Shown here in pieces: positions 1 through 15,768 of a stretch of DNA of 64,000 bases. The stretch covers positions 1,054,001 to 1,118,000 of the forward strand of contig BRXU01000002.1 of NCBI GenBank assembly GCA_030267565.1. The letters run 5' to 3'. Position numbers and translations under genes: made by a program. The notes beneath the pieces are model-generated. The model was not told the DNA's origin and did no database searches. It saw only the letters and a list, made by a program, of their open reading frames with translations. The DNA is from Pleodorina starrii. Taxonomy: Eukaryota; Chlorophyta; Chlorophyceae; Chlamydomonadales; Volvocaceae. The first letter of the stretch is position 1. The number at the start of each line of letters is the position of its first letter.

Positions 1-1883
1 GGGATAGGAGTGGACGGGTGCAATGCCTAGGGGATTGGATAGGTGGCTCGCCTAGCGGTGGCTGGGTGGAGGTTGCCGACCCGACCAGAAATCGTGGTCT
101 GCTGAAACAAACCGACTACGGCTTGCTCGTTACATCTGCTCTATCGGATTTGGACCGTGTCGTGACGGATGTTGCCAGCAATAGTTCTACCCGCCATATG
201 CGGTGCCTACACGCAATGGATGAAAGAGGAATGTTTAGATACCGTGGCCCCAGTGGCGCTGCAAAAGCTGCGAGTATTGTGCCGCCCGGGGTCGTGAGTA
301 GGCGCAAACGGGCAGCAGTAAGACAACGACTGCGCCTGACTAAGACTGCGTCTTAAGACTACGTGCAGGTGCTGTGGACGCTGTATATGTTCGTCCGACT
401 TACGATGAAGATTCCGTGGGGGATGGTGAATGGCAATGTGCCGGAAGGCGGGCCTTCACGCGGGAACCATTTCTCGTGTGTTCCGTTCGGGATTTGAGGC
501 GACCATCGAAAGGGATCACCGCACGAACGGCTGTGATTGCAGCGGACAGCAGGCTCTGTGGATATGGTCTGTCCATGCCTGAGTGTTCGCAGGTCGCCCC
601 CCCATATGTTATAACGCTCTTCAGGAGATTCCGCAGCAGCGGAACAACAGTCAGCCTCCATGCTTCCTTCACACGGAAAGCTGGTGCCCTCCCGCACTTT
701 CAAACACTGCCAGCCACAAGGCGGCGGTCAAAGCTCGCACAGACGAAACCGACACACACACACATACACACACAGCCGCCGGTCTGCGTTGTATGTACAC
801 ATCCCATTAGCTCAATCCGGGGGCGAAATGGGGGGAAACTTCCACAATAAGAGGTATTATATTGCCTTTTTTAAGGTATGGAGCCCACATTGATAGCCCA
901 ATCGATCCTATCACATCCGTAGACACTAATACTTAGTAGCATTCGAGTTCGAGAAGGTAATGGCGCCCGCCTACCCATGCGGACCGTTAAAAGCACGTGC
1001 CAGGGACGACTTGCGCTTCCCTGTACGTGCGACCCCATTGCCCCCGCAGACCAACCGCCCGCGATTCCCATCGACAAACAGCAAGCCGCCCAGTGCCAAG
1101 GGCGACTCGAGACTGACTTGGCAATGTGATCAGCCCCCTCCTTAATCGCCCATCCAGCATTCACCCATTATAAAACACGCCCGAGCTGCAGCTGCAACAG
1201 CTTAACCCCACTTGAGCAAGCACCAGGGAACCAACTGACGCAGCAGGCCGCACATGACAAGCATCAGCGGGCGAGCAACACCGAGCGTGCCACACCGAGC
1301 GTGCTGCCCGGGTCCGCCATGAACGTGTAAGAACCAAGCAGTTTGCCGCAATATACCTCCCCCGCCAATACCAGTTCCCCCACAGTCTGCAGTGCGTCCC
1401 TGTCCGTCAATGCGCACTGCCATCATCCGCCCCCGAGGCGTAAGTCCACGCCGGACGGGGGTTCGGAACGGACACACCATACGCTATGCTGCAGCACGCT
1501 GACCCGCTTATGTATACCCCCTGCGCACCGGCCCGCCGCCGCATCAGACCAGGGACCGGGACGGGGCAGATAGGAAAGCCCGGCCGCCGTCCACCCAGCC
1601 TCTGACGCAGCTGCGGCTTCGCTCGCTTGCCGCCGCGGCCGCTGAAGACCTGCCCCCCAACGACCGTCCCCAATCAAGACCTGGAACACCCAAACGCCCC
1701 GGGGCCGCAACGCATTTCCCCCTTCCGGTCCCCATCGCCATCCCGCCACCACCGCCCCGTCGCCCTCCCTCAGCTAGCCTCGTCGCCCGACGTCCAGTCA
1801 GCTCTCAAGGCAGGAGCCCCAGCCGCCCTCGCCCTCCCCATCCCCCATCCACATACGCCCAATCACCTTGCCCACCTAGCCGC
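1..1883. other. Intergenic / 3' flank, no gene recognised
   Basis: I see no reading frame here that resembles a known protein or joins into a spliced model. The only local structure is a CA dinucleotide run at about 751-774. The right-hand part (roughly 1200-1883) is C-rich and lies just beyond the stop of the sulfate transporter, which is read on the minus strand, so some of it is probably that gene's 3' UTR. The first 900 bases are less GC-rich and could belong to a neighbouring promoter or 3' end outside the window. Confidence 0.4.
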
Positions 1884-4800
1884 CTAGTCGTCCGATGCCG
1901 AGATCTCGGTCGCCTCCGCCGCCAGCGCCGACACGCCACGCTCCGCCAGCTGGCGCGAGCAGAACGTGACGGCGTCGTGCACCGTGACAAAGATGTAGTC
2001 GCGGCCCAGCATGTCGGGCAGGCCCGCCGTCTCCATGGCCTTGACCACCTTGGCGCTAGGGTTGCACAGCACCAGCTGCGTGCCGCCGTTCGCAAAGTGC
2101 TCCACCAGTTGCTCCAACCCGTGGATACCCGTCGCGTCCAGGTGCGTCACCGGGGAGCAGTCCAGGATGGCGTACTCGAGCTTGGTGCCTGCGGGGAGAG
2201 TGGAGGAGTGCGGGGAGAGTGGAGGAGAGAGGGTGTGGCTGTTTGTGGGGCTACCGGTACCTGGACGATGCCGTACGGTATTTCACTTCGCGATCCACGC
2301 CGACCATAGGGCCTCGCCGCATCCCGCTCCCGGAACTACCACCTCCCGCTGCCCCGCTGCGGTTCCTCCCCTGCCAGCCATAGGCCATGCGTGCCGTCCT
2401 CCCCCGTCCGCGCACCGTGCTTCTCCGCGCTCCACTCCCGGTGTCGAGCCTCGTAGGCCTTCAGGCGGTCCTTGATCCACTGGATGTTTGCAAAGTAGAT
2501 GGGCGCGTCGATGCGGCAGACCATGATGCCTGGGAAGAGCTGCGCGTTGGGGTACTGCTTCACGTTTCGGTAGACGGAGGAGCCGGGGATGCGGCCCACC
2601 ATGGCGGTGTGCGGGAAGGCGCTCTCGTAAATGACGATCAGCAGCGCCAGGCCGATGGCGATGCCCAGCCCGATCTCAATGGAGATGAAGAGCACGCCCA
2701 GGAAGGAGGCCATCCAAACGAGGAAGTCCAGCTTGTTGACCTGCGGGGAGGATCAGGGGCAGGCATTGTTGCAGGTGCTGTAGGGCGAGGACGAGGGCTA
2801 GGGCTAGGGAGGCAGTGGTGGTAAGCGCGGCAAGCGGTGGGAGCGACTGCTGCAGTAGGGCCACACAGCGCTGTGCGATGCGTCTGGGCACCGCTGCCGC
2901 CTCTTTTCCTCGTCGCACATACGGGATATCTCTTGTTCTTATCCCATAACGCACCCTGCCCGCTCCCTCCCTCCCCTTTAAGGATGCCCCTCCCTCCCTC
3001 CCTCGGCCCCGACCACGCCACCCACACCCGCCTCACTCCCACCTTAAACAGGTAGATGGCCTGCTCGTACTCCAGCAGGCCCGTCACGCTGCTGACCACG
3101 ATGGCGCCCAGCGTGCAGAAGGGCAGGTGGGAGAAGACGGGCGTCAGGAAGATGAGCACAAAGCCCACCACCCAGGCCGTGATAAAGCAGGCCAGGCCGG
3201 TCTTGGCACCTGGTGAGTGGGCGGAGAGCGGGGAGCGGGCAGGAGGCGCGGCAAGTAAGCGTCATGTCGTTTTCTGTCAAGCCACAGTCCGCAAGATCCC
3301 ACTCCTGCTCGCATTTGCGACCCAGCGGCATTTGCGAAAGAATGCAATCTGCCTGATGGGAGAGGCAGCGCCCGACAACATCGGTCCTGCAGAGCCACCC
3401 CGATCGGATCCCTTCCCTTCCCTTCCCAGCCGAGCCGAGCGCCTTCCCACCCCGACACAGCTCCCATAGCCCCCAATGCACGTCGGGCAAGCGGCACCAG
3501 CATCCCCAGCGAGCCCCTCACCCCGCCCTCCCAATGACCCCACCAGCAACCCTCCGAAACCAGCCCAGCAGCCTTCCCCTCCGCGCCCGCTCCCCCGCCG
3601 GGCCTCACCCGACTCGTTATTCACGGCGGAGCGTGAGAAGGAGCCGGTGGTGGTGTAGCAGTTGAAGGCCGCGCCCGCAAAGTTGGCGAGGCCCAGGCCG
3701 ACAATCTCCTGGTTGGGCACCAGCTCGTACTTGTTCTTGTTGGCTAGGGCGCGGGCGATGCTGGTTGACTCCAGGAGGTCCACCAACATAACCACGATGG
3801 CAATGGGGAGGAGATCGGTGAAGTCGGGCATAGGGCCCCACCAACCGACAGTGGGCTTGGGCAGGCCGGCCTTGATGGTGCCGATGATCTTGATGCCCTT
3901 CCGGTCCACGTGGCCGATGTAGACGGAGCACAGGCCGATGATGCAGACCGTCAGCGGGCCCAGCGGCCGCAGCCAGGCGAAGCGCTTGGAGCGCTTGCCG
4001 ATCTCCTTCATAGAGACCAGGAGCACCAGGAAGGTGCTGCCCATGATGAACTCCTGCGGTTGGCGGTTGGTGGTTGCCGCTTCGGTTGGCTGATGGCGGT
4101 TGCGGCGGTTGGGACGGTTCAAGAGGTTCAAGCGCTCGGCGGCTGGGGGAGGGAGGGTTTGTTTTGTGGGTGGCCGATGATAGGGCCGGTTGGCTTGCCA
4201 GCCAAGGAGCCAACCCTTGACGACCCGTGCCCCTCCAGCCAGCCAGGGCCGCCACCCGCCCGGTCGCCCCACGCGCGACGCCAGGCCATCGTATCCCTGC
4301 AATAGCGCAGGCTCTCTGCCCCGGTGGCCAGGCGCAGCGCCTCGATTTGCCCCCTGGGTTTCCGCTCCCACTCACTGACCTCCCACTGACCTCCCACTCA
4401 CCTGCCACTTGAGGTTCCTGAAGTTTTCAATGTACATCGCCGCCTGGTCCTGCAGCCGGTCCTTGCGCGGAATGCTGATGCCCAGAATGTACTTGACCTA
4501 TCGCGGGGTTAAGTACGAATGTACGAGTGTCCAAAGAGGCAAAGCTGTCAGGCTGATGACGTCATGGAGATGTGGGGGCCAGGTCGCGGACAGCGAAAGG
4601 CCCCAAACAACAAGGGCACGGTGGCCCCAGCGCATTTTCAGAGCGGCCCCAAGCCCGCGCGTTAGGAGCGTACCGCCGAAGCCTCCTTGTCGTTGCCACA
4701 CGCCGAAAGCGCAAGGTCCGCGGGACGAGCTCCCGTGCGCGCGCGGGGCAGGACAGAGATGCGGCACGGACGCGAAAACGGCGAAGACACCGCTGCAGCC

Positions 4801-7654
4801 ACGCTGCGCCGCTCGCGCCATGTCGCGGCGGCGCAAGGAGGCCCCCCAAAGGAGCCCTAAAGACGGGCCCAAAGTGCGCTGCACGTTGCCGTCGCGCGCT
4901 GCATTCCATCCATCATTCGGAATCCATCCATCCACCGGACAGAGTGTGGTGCACGAACACCGCCACCGAGGCGCCTGGTAAAATGCGGGGCGGCGGCGCC
5001 CATCCGCCTCCTTTGCGGCGTCGCCACCCCTCCGCCGCGCCATCCCCCGCAGCAATTCACAAGCCAGCACCGTCTGGCATCGCAAACACTGATACCATCA
5101 CACCGCAGGTGCACGTCTCTCAGCCCGGAACGGTCTCCCCCCTCCCCCCCAACACACACACCTGTGAGAGGCCGATGGTGATGGCGGCACCCGAGGTGAA
5201 GCCTCCGATGACCTTCAGGGCGGGCGGGCGGGCGAGTGGGTCAGCCAGGAGCGCCGCCTGAGCTTCCGTGCAGATGGGGATGCGGCCTTAAACACCGGGG
5301 CCGGAGACCGTGCATGCCCACCGACAGGCCGTGAATCGCACCCCGCGAGCCACATCCACTGCCCATGAGCGCGCTCACGGCGCAGCCGGATACCTTCGAT
5401 GTCTTTTTAATCCGTTGTCATCCCCACCGTCCCCGCGGCCGAGCCTGCCGGGATCCACACGGAAGTATCCAGCCTGGCCCCCGTGCCCAACGCACGCCGA
5501 CGACCCATCGCGACGCGCACCGAACCACCCACCTCCCTAACATCGCGGCCCCGCTCCCCCCCCGCACTCCCCGCCCCGCCCTCCCCCACCGGCCTGCTCA
5601 CCGAATGGCTGAGGAAGTTGGTGATGAAGCCAAGTCGGAAGACCCCCACGGCGGTGTACAGCGTAGCCACAATGACCGCCAGCTGGATGGCCAGGTGGTT
5701 GAATCGCTCCTGGATGGGCTCCTGCTCAGCAGATCAACGCAGAGGATAGGACAGAAGGGCCGGGCCACACGCACAAAAGGGGAGGAAACGGTAAGAAAGG
5801 CGAACCGCAAGAAGGTGGGCTGCAAGGGGCGGCAGCAATGCAGCACGCTGCGGCACAACACCGGAAGCCAAACTAAGGAGGCTGGACGGGGGAGGCACAT
5901 GGACCCATGCCCGCAGGCGCCGGCGAGGGCAGGTGGGCGCGACCCACATGCCGTACATCCATACATGCAGCAGGATGGCTCCGCGCAGCCCGGCCCGGTC
6001 CGGCCTGGCCCGACGCGGCACGGACCGCAGTGGGCGGCAACGCGTGGTCCGGTCCGGGCCGATGAGGGGCGTGCAGCGCGTACCTGCGCTGGCGTGAGTA
6101 CGTTGGGGTTCGTGATGGATTCGGATCCCGCCACCAGGTTCTTCAAGTTGCTGCCGATCAGCAGTGACGTGACGGCCACCGGCCCCACAGCCAGCTGCCG
6201 GGAGCTGCCCACCAGCGCGTACGCCAGGCAGGGAATGAAGGCGCCGTACAGGCCGTACACGGACGGCAGACCGGCCAGGGTGGCGTACGACATGCCTGAT
6301 TTGAGTGGCGGGGAGGGCCACCATTGGGGGAAGGATAATTTTACGGCAGGGATGATGGGAAGACTTCCTTCGTTCGCGGCCCCGGACGAGCGCGACAGAG
6401 CGGGCGAACCCGGTTGCATACGATGCTGCGGGCAGGCCACTTTCAGCTGGCCGATGTGGGTTCGCCCCGCACTCGCGGCGCACAAACGACGCCTCTCTCG
6501 TGGCGCCACGCAGCCGCGGGTGGCGTGCTGGTGATAGAAACGAGAGCACAGCCGCGGGTGGCGGGCTGCCGGCGAATGTTCACGGACGCATGACGCGGAA
6601 GACGTCAGGCCGGGGCCGGTGCGCGCGGAGTTGCCAGGGGAGCGCAAGGATCTGTGGCCCAAGCAGACCTCAGAAGCGTGCGCAACAACGCAATCTGCTC
6701 GAAGCTTCTGCGACCCACTCCATGTGCTGTCGACCTCCGGCTGTGTGCATAGGGCGCATATGGTTGCGAGGGCCGGGGCGCCGAGCTGCTGGCGCGCGTG
6801 CCAACGCGGCCCGACAGCCGACGAAATAACGCACCTTGGGGTACCACCATGAACCCCACGGACACGCCCGCGACGAAATCGGACTGCGGGATGGAAGCGG
6901 AGAGTCGGAACCGTAAGACATATGGCATAGAGGGTAAGGCAGTGTGGCGGGTGCGAAAATGGTGGACTTCCGGCCAGCGGACGCTCCACACAGTCTGTTG
7001 TGGCGGGTGCCCAGGCAGGTAAGGGCATGCCAGCCCAAATCCGCCGTGGAATAGCAGGTGCGGAGGGCCCGAAGAGCCATGGCCCAAATCCGGCGCTTGG
7101 ATGCATGGGGAGGGACGTTCCCCAAGCCCATCTCGCGGAAGAGGGCCGCCAACCTGCATCACCCCAGGAAGTGCACTGGTGACCACTCACCCAGAGGTAC
7201 TCCCTGACTTTGTATGTGCGCAGCCATCGTACGCACGGCAAAACAAATGCCAGCCAGTCGACCCAGGTGTACGTGTCGACCTTGTGCCGGTAGCTGCGGA
7301 GGGAGGCAGGCACGGACAGGATGAGTACATCAACTGCCGCCTGCCGTGGAAATGCCCAGATAGCGTGCAGGAGTCGTCATATTAAGCCTGGACGTACCTA
7401 ACCTTCTGACGCTCCCAGAAACGCGCAAGCGTTCCGTTCACTGAGTCATCCACGTTGTCTTGCGATTTCCATGGAAACTGGAACTCCCGGTCGGCCATGT
7501 CCCGCCGGCTGGGCCCTCCATCAAGCGGCGAATAATTGGTCATTTGTACGCTGACATTGGAAGCGCTGTTGTTCAGATTTGGACAGTTGGAGGCGCCTGC
7601 CGCAGCGTCGCCCAGTACATCTTGCGCGGTGCCCGCGCTGGGATTTCGTCGCAT
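1884..7654 (-). CDS. SULTR: SulP/SLC26-family sulfate transporter with C-terminal STAS domain
   Basis: Plasma-membrane anion (sulfate) transporter. Eleven exons keep phase: 7398-7654, 7191-7293, 6835-6883, 6084-6295, 5602-5721, 5162-5212, 4402-4497, 3609-4053, 3043-3209, 2416-2740 and 1884-2188, giving 709 aa, close to the usual 650-760 aa for plant and algal SULTRs. The SulP signature is split over exons 3-4 ([20 protein letters not shown]); further family blocks are [14 protein letters not shown], the VDLLEST stretch and [13 protein letters not shown]. Multiple hydrophobic helices run from about residue 95 to 540. The STAS domain occupies roughly 585-700 ([19 protein letters not shown]). 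The N-terminal ~85 residues are hydrophilic. The start is the first ATG of the open exon; exon 1 ends at an AG|GTACGT donor. Family assignment is firm. Sulfate specificity, and whether it is a SULTR1-, 2- or 3-type protein, is inferred. Confidence 0.93.
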
Positions 7655-10187
7655 GTGCGAAATTTATCACCAAGGCTCCGGTATGCAGGCCACAAACGGC
7701 TGCCGCACAGGCCAAATTTTTTCGGTGGTGTCTGACTGAACGCAGCCGTGTCCGTACCGAGTAATCCTCTAACGATCTACTTATTTCGCTCCTCGCATCG
7801 AATCGTATTATTATTACTGAAGTTCTGCAGGCAGTAGCTAAATATATGTCCTCAGGAGCAAAACATATGCACTCTTTCTGTACGGTTTGCTACTGCGCTG
7901 AGACCTGCGAGCACTCGGCCTTGCACCTGCCCGACCGCAGTCCGCAGCACTTTCAAAATGGCATAGTACCTAATTGTAAGATGCTCTGAGCATCGAGCGA
8001 GCTTGGTGTTGGCTCGAACCCTGGAAGAGCCCTCGGGCCGGGAGGCCGCGAGGCCAGATCACGTTGTACGAGCGTGCACTCGACTATATTGACATGGAAA
8101 ATTGTATTGTTCGTGTTATCTTGAGTCGTGCTGAAGATAAAGGAAATGCCAGGCCCAGAGGGTCAGGTCTGTCCAGTTTCCGTTGCAGTTCCGGAGCAAC
8201 TGCGATCATGAGCGCCGACACAGCGCATTCGCAGAATGCAAAACGAGCCTACAACGGCGGAATAAATTGAATAAATTGCTTCAGCGTAGTAAGCTTTTCG
8301 CTCTTGCACTCGCGATGTCCTATCAGGTCCTATTCTGCCGCCGACTCGGGGGTCCGAGGCCAGGCAGACCGCAAGACGAGCACAGAAACAACCACCTGAG
8401 ATTTCCAGACGTGCTGCCTCATGGTGAGATGTCCGGAAGGGCCTGCTGCAGGATAAACGAAGTTCCTAAGCATGGGTTCGGATGAGTATTTTTCCTTCCC
8501 CGCTGTTCTTGAGCCATCAGCGTACAGCCGAGCGGAGTGATGATATCCCACCGTTCAATGACAGAAGGCACAAGATCATGCAAAGTAGGCACGGGTAACC
8601 CGTGCACATCTGGGTTTCGCCTCGATGCCACCACGTCTGGTGTTGCCGTTACGGTGTGCCGCACGGGGCCGCCGGCTAAGTTCCCATGACGCACAGGACC
8701 AGCGTCTATCGCGATATTTTTTCTGGAGCCGATCAAATTACACCACCGATAGAAGATTATTACATCATTGTACGACTGGCCGTCAGTTTGGTCTTCATGA
8801 AAGCTTCGGGCGCCTGGGGCAGACTTTCACGCACGCAGGCAGGCAGGCAGACAGCAGGCAGGCAGCAGGACCGCCCAGCTGCCTTGCGCGACAGGCGTCT
8901 AGCTGCACCCTCCTCATCCTCTGACTGTAGACAGCTATATCGTTTCGACAAGGGGCCTTCTCTTGGCCCAATGACTGAATTCTGGGACAGTGGGCCCCAA
9001 AAATGTTGATGAGTGCTTCTGTAACCGCCGTAGCGCAGCTGAAGCCCGGAAAAAACTCCCTCAGTGTGCGTCGTTGAGGAAGGGCCCACCAGCCAGGATC
9101 CTGAGACGGCGCAGAGAAGGTGTCAGACGCCAGCGCCCGTTCCTATATTTTGGGCGGTATGTGCCAAGGGTCGTGTTGGACCGCTGGTGCACACAACGGT
9201 GCCTTGTGTGCAAAGAGCGCCATGTGTAACGGCGCCCAAGCGCTCACAGGCGCTCAGAAGTAAGTGGAAGGCAATGTCGACCTTTTGGCTGAACCGCCGA
9301 CCGAAAACTGGCCATAGCCGGCTCTGGTTATGTATCAGGGTACGGCGCACGTTGCCATTTCGCGACAGGGCGACTGTCTCCCCAGGTCTCCCCTGGTCTC
9401 CACAGTAGCCACAGTCCACACGGACATCACATTTTTCATGCAGGAGTACAAGGTGGACGCGAGAAGTCGCAGAGACAGGGGCACACAGCATCGGGCACCC
9501 TTTGTAGACACACCACAAGGGGAATAGCACAAGGGTTTACGGCATGCGTCGACTTGGGTGCCAGGTTTTGCGTATCTGTAATAGACGTTAACAAAGCCGC
9601 CGCGCACACACAACTTCACTCGTAACAGGTTTGGGATTCTCCCGGTTTCGTTGCAGCAGATTGCGTTCGCATTGTAACGTTGAGCGAGCTCTCTACCTGC
9701 CCATCCGGGTGACATGTACCCAGTGGACCGACGGTATCTCTACCTTGCCCCCCACACGGTTTCTCCCAGTCCCTTGTAAGATTGGCTCTGTTCAGCATGT
9801 CTACATGAACATAAGCCGTGCGGCATACAGAAGGCCGTTTGGTAAGGGCTGCACAGTCAGCCCAGTCTAAACGCCCAGTTATGAATGTTTTCGGCAAGGG
9901 TGCATGATTTTATATCAAATGAGTGTCTAAGTTATGCGATTGCGGTTCATGCGAACTTGTACTGCCACCCTGGAGCCCCGCTCAGAGCAGTTTGGAGCGA
10001 TTTACAGGCGCTCCCTAAACATCTATACGTTTGCTTCAAACCATAGGTGTCTGCTCAACCATCGCTTATGCTTTGCTGAAGGGTGACGCGCAATCACTGC
10101 ATCTCAGGTCCCTGGCCCCCGGGTTGAAGATGATTTGTTAAGCGTTCTATTCCATCACTGGCATTTGTAACCTAACAGCAACTAATC
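7655..10187. other. Divergent intergenic region between transporter and kinase
   Basis: About 2.5 kb between two start codons pointing away from each other. It is markedly more AT-rich than the genes, especially 7740-8130 and 9880-10180, as expected of promoters. A GGCA-type simple repeat lies near 8835-8870. Several open frames of 60-135 codons exist on both strands, but none has family-like sequence or splice-compatible partners. A decayed mobile element cannot be excluded. Confidence 0.4.
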
Positions 10188-13279
<3,092 letters not shown>

Positions 13280-13649
13280 GGAGGACAGAGCAGCACGCGA
13301 GATGTGCATGTGTGAGAGGGTTTCCTGGCGTGAAAATGCCAGCGAATGAAGATGCCAGCGAATGCTGCTGTTTCGGTCATCTGCAAGACCCCCCGGCCAG
13401 CTGCAGGGGCGGCTTTGGAGGTGGTCGATCAGTGCGTGTTTACTTGTTCTGAGTGTTCGGGCCGGCACAGTTCGAGTGACGCTGAGTGCCCGTTTTATCG
13501 GGTTGGGTAGTGTTTTCTGCAGGCTGGTTACGGCACGGGACACGAGAGTGCAGCGAAGAGGGGCGCGTGCACGGGGGGATGCACGTGCATGTGCGCTGGG
13601 ACGACTGTGCGGAGGAGGCATGTTTGCCTGCGGCTGTCGCGCCCCGGCG

Positions 13650-13654
13650 TGTAA
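13650..13654 (+). terminator. Candidate TGTAA poly(A) signal of kinase gene
   Basis: TGTAA is the established poly(A) signal of Chlamydomonas-type algae. This copy is the first on the plus strand after the kinase stop, about 370 nt downstream. Confidence 0.4.
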
Positions 13655-14192
13655 GGGGCGCGTCGATGGACAGCTGTTGGTCGGCAGTCGCAGCTTTTGG
13701 GCTGCATTGCGGTGGTCCAAGGCAGGGGCGACGAGACGTTTGCGCTGCCAAACAGCAACACGATACACGAAGCGTTCCTGATTTGGTAGCACAGGGTGAT
13801 TTATTGCATGTATTGAGGCGGGAGGGCCTTGAGGTGTGTCGAGTATTAGTTCCCACATTGCGAGTTGCGATGGGCTGTCGGTCGTTGCGGCAGGGTGTAT
13901 CGTCACTCCGGCGCCGTGTCAGCTGCTGCCGCCGTCGCGTGAAGATCCGGGTGATGTGACGGCTTTATTCGCTTGTGATTACTCGGTCACGCGTCTAGGC
14001 TACGCGGACACGCGACTGGGCTGTCGGCTGGAAGTCGCGGGAGTGAGTGGGAGAGCGTGCCTTCGCCCGAGCTGTATCCTCTTTGCTGCCGCCGGCACGC
14101 CAAGGGCCGTGGAAGGTGCCAGCCGGATGCGGATGTGCGTCCACAGCGAGAGTTATCGTTCACCCGCAAGACATAGCAGCGCTTGGTTGCTG

Positions 14193-14197
14193 TTACA
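14193..14197 (-). terminator. Candidate TGTAA poly(A) signal of SecE-like gene
   Basis: TTACA on the plus strand reads TGTAA on the minus strand, about 350 nt past the SecE-like stop codon. Confidence 0.35.
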
Positions 14198-14549
14198 GAC
14201 AAGCCTTGCTGGCAGGCACGCCTTCTCCTCGGGAGGCCTTCGTCCTGAAACCCACGCGCCACGCCAACCCCATCGCGTACTGGGCAACATCACCACATGC
14301 CGGGCCATGAAATATGCCTAACAGTCGCTGGTAGGATGGTGGGATTGCAAGTGACAGAACCGCAAAATTGGTGGCTACTGGCTGTAACACGGCCAATGAA
14401 CTCGATGGGTACGTTGGCGCGCACGTTCCACAGCTCGCGCCAGTTCCGTTCGTCGCAGAAGGTTGTAAACTGCCGATGTCAGCGCCGCGAAAGCAGCTGC
14501 ATGCAGGTCACGTGCCCTGGTCAATGCCACGACGCATAGGACTGACACG

Positions 14550-15378
14550 TCATGCGAGGTGGTACCACCACTCGGACAACTCCGCCAGCAGCACATTCAT
14601 GCCGAAGATCATGGCGCCCGAGGCAGCTACGATGAACAACACCAGAACCGTGTCCAGCAACGCCTGCGTAGAGAGGCCGTGTAAAGGGTATCCCAGCTTA
14701 AGGGCCCAGCCACAGGTCACATTCATGCGCTCCGCACCAAGGCAGTGGGTTCGGCTCGTTCGTGCCGTCGCATTTCGTATGTTAGTTCACACCATGACGG
14801 CCCAGCGCCGTCGGCGTGCCGGACATTCATGCCGGCGCCTGGCTTAGATGGACGCACTGCTCGACGATGAATACCGCCGTACCTTCTCTCTAGTCGGCCA
14901 TGTAATCAGCTGCGCCTCTTCGACCGCCCCCTGTGGCAACATACACACGGTCAGCAACCTCTGGGCAGGAGAGCGGTGCAGACAATCCGACTCACACATA
15001 TCCCCTTCGCCCTCCCCTCCCCCTGCTCACCTGCAGGAGGTTCGAGTCCTGCGAGAGCTCCGCTTGCTGTTGCCGTCGCAGCGCGGCTAGCTTCTTGATC
15101 TCCTCCGGCGGTAACACTCCGTCGTCCTACAAGAAGGGTGTGTTGAGGGCATATACGCGGGGCGATGCAGACAGGGTGGTTGACGCTGTGTTCCATAGGC
15201 GACGTGCGCCCTCCAGACGCACCACGCTGGCTTTGCTTGTCTCCGGGCCCTCATTGTCGCCTGCGTATGTCCGGGTGAGCTGCCTTGGCAGCCGGCATAG
15301 TGGCTGGCGCACCAGCGTAGCTGTCGCACATTGAATTCTACATGTGGATGTGAAGGGCTGGACTACAGCGCAGCGCAT
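14550..15378 (-). CDS. SECE1: Plastid SecE-like preprotein translocase subunit
   Basis: Four exons keep phase: 15223-15378, 15031-15126, 14883-14930 and 14550-14663, giving 137 aa. SecE is the small clamp subunit of the SecY/SecE channel; in algae and plants the nuclear-encoded copy works in the thylakoid membrane. Residues 1 to about 40 are rich in Arg, Thr, Cys and Ser with few acids, like a plastid transit peptide. A charged Gln/Lys-rich helix follows (about 58-84). The short exon 3 carries the SecE hallmark EEAQLITWPTRE, and exon 4 a single membrane helix ending in NVLLAELSEWWYH, close to the LLAELSD ending of plant SecE1. A GTG lies further upstream in frame; I take the ATG at 15376-15378 as start. 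The exon 1 donor (GTG|GTGCGT) is the least certain junction. Confidence 0.8.
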
Positions 15379-15768
15379 GGCGTCGATTGGGGACGCTGGT
15401 GAAAGCGTGCGCACAGTAACCGTTCACAAACGCACAAGAACCTGTCCTTTTGACTAGGCGGACGTGTAATCAACAAAGATATCCGCCTTGAAGCTCAGAC
15501 GAGTACCTCAATGCCACAAGTACGGCGGTGGGAAGGTAAAACCTGAAAGCCAGTGATCTTACTTCCCCAACAATATTCGTCGCAATTTGTATGGAAATTG
15601 GTTTGAAGTTGCCATCATAACCGCTGTTGCAGTTAGTCAGACTATTTTGCCTCAGCGTTCAACATCCGCTCAACACAACAGATCGATTGCAACGCCTCTA
15701 AAACGTATCTGAGTACACTGCACGTAGTCTAAAATTGCGACGAAAAGAGTCGAGACAGTTCGGTAACC
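15379..15768. promoter_or_regulatory. Divergent promoter region, SecE-like gene / membrane-protein gene
   Basis: Only 390 bp separate two start codons that point away from each other. The segment is AT-rich relative to the genes on either side, particularly 15440-15760. No TATA box stands out. Both promoters and both 5' UTRs must fit here, so a shared bidirectional promoter is likely. Confidence 0.5.

Larger units (their letters stand above)
13280..14549. other. Convergent 3' flanks of kinase and SecE-like genes
   Basis: The stop codons of the kinase (plus) and the SecE-like gene (minus) face each other across this stretch. It holds candidate TGTAA poly(A) signals for both. I see no convincing gene inside it; the open frames have no family resemblance. 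Confidence 0.5.

Noticed and set aside
8330..9897. Several 60-135 codon frames between the transporter and kinase
   Set aside because: Many depend on non-ATG starts, overlap each other on both strands, and lack any domain-like sequence or splice partners.
15031..15060. GGTTCGAGTCC, resembling a tRNA T-arm
   Set aside because: It lies inside a SecE-like coding exon and no cloverleaf could be built around it.
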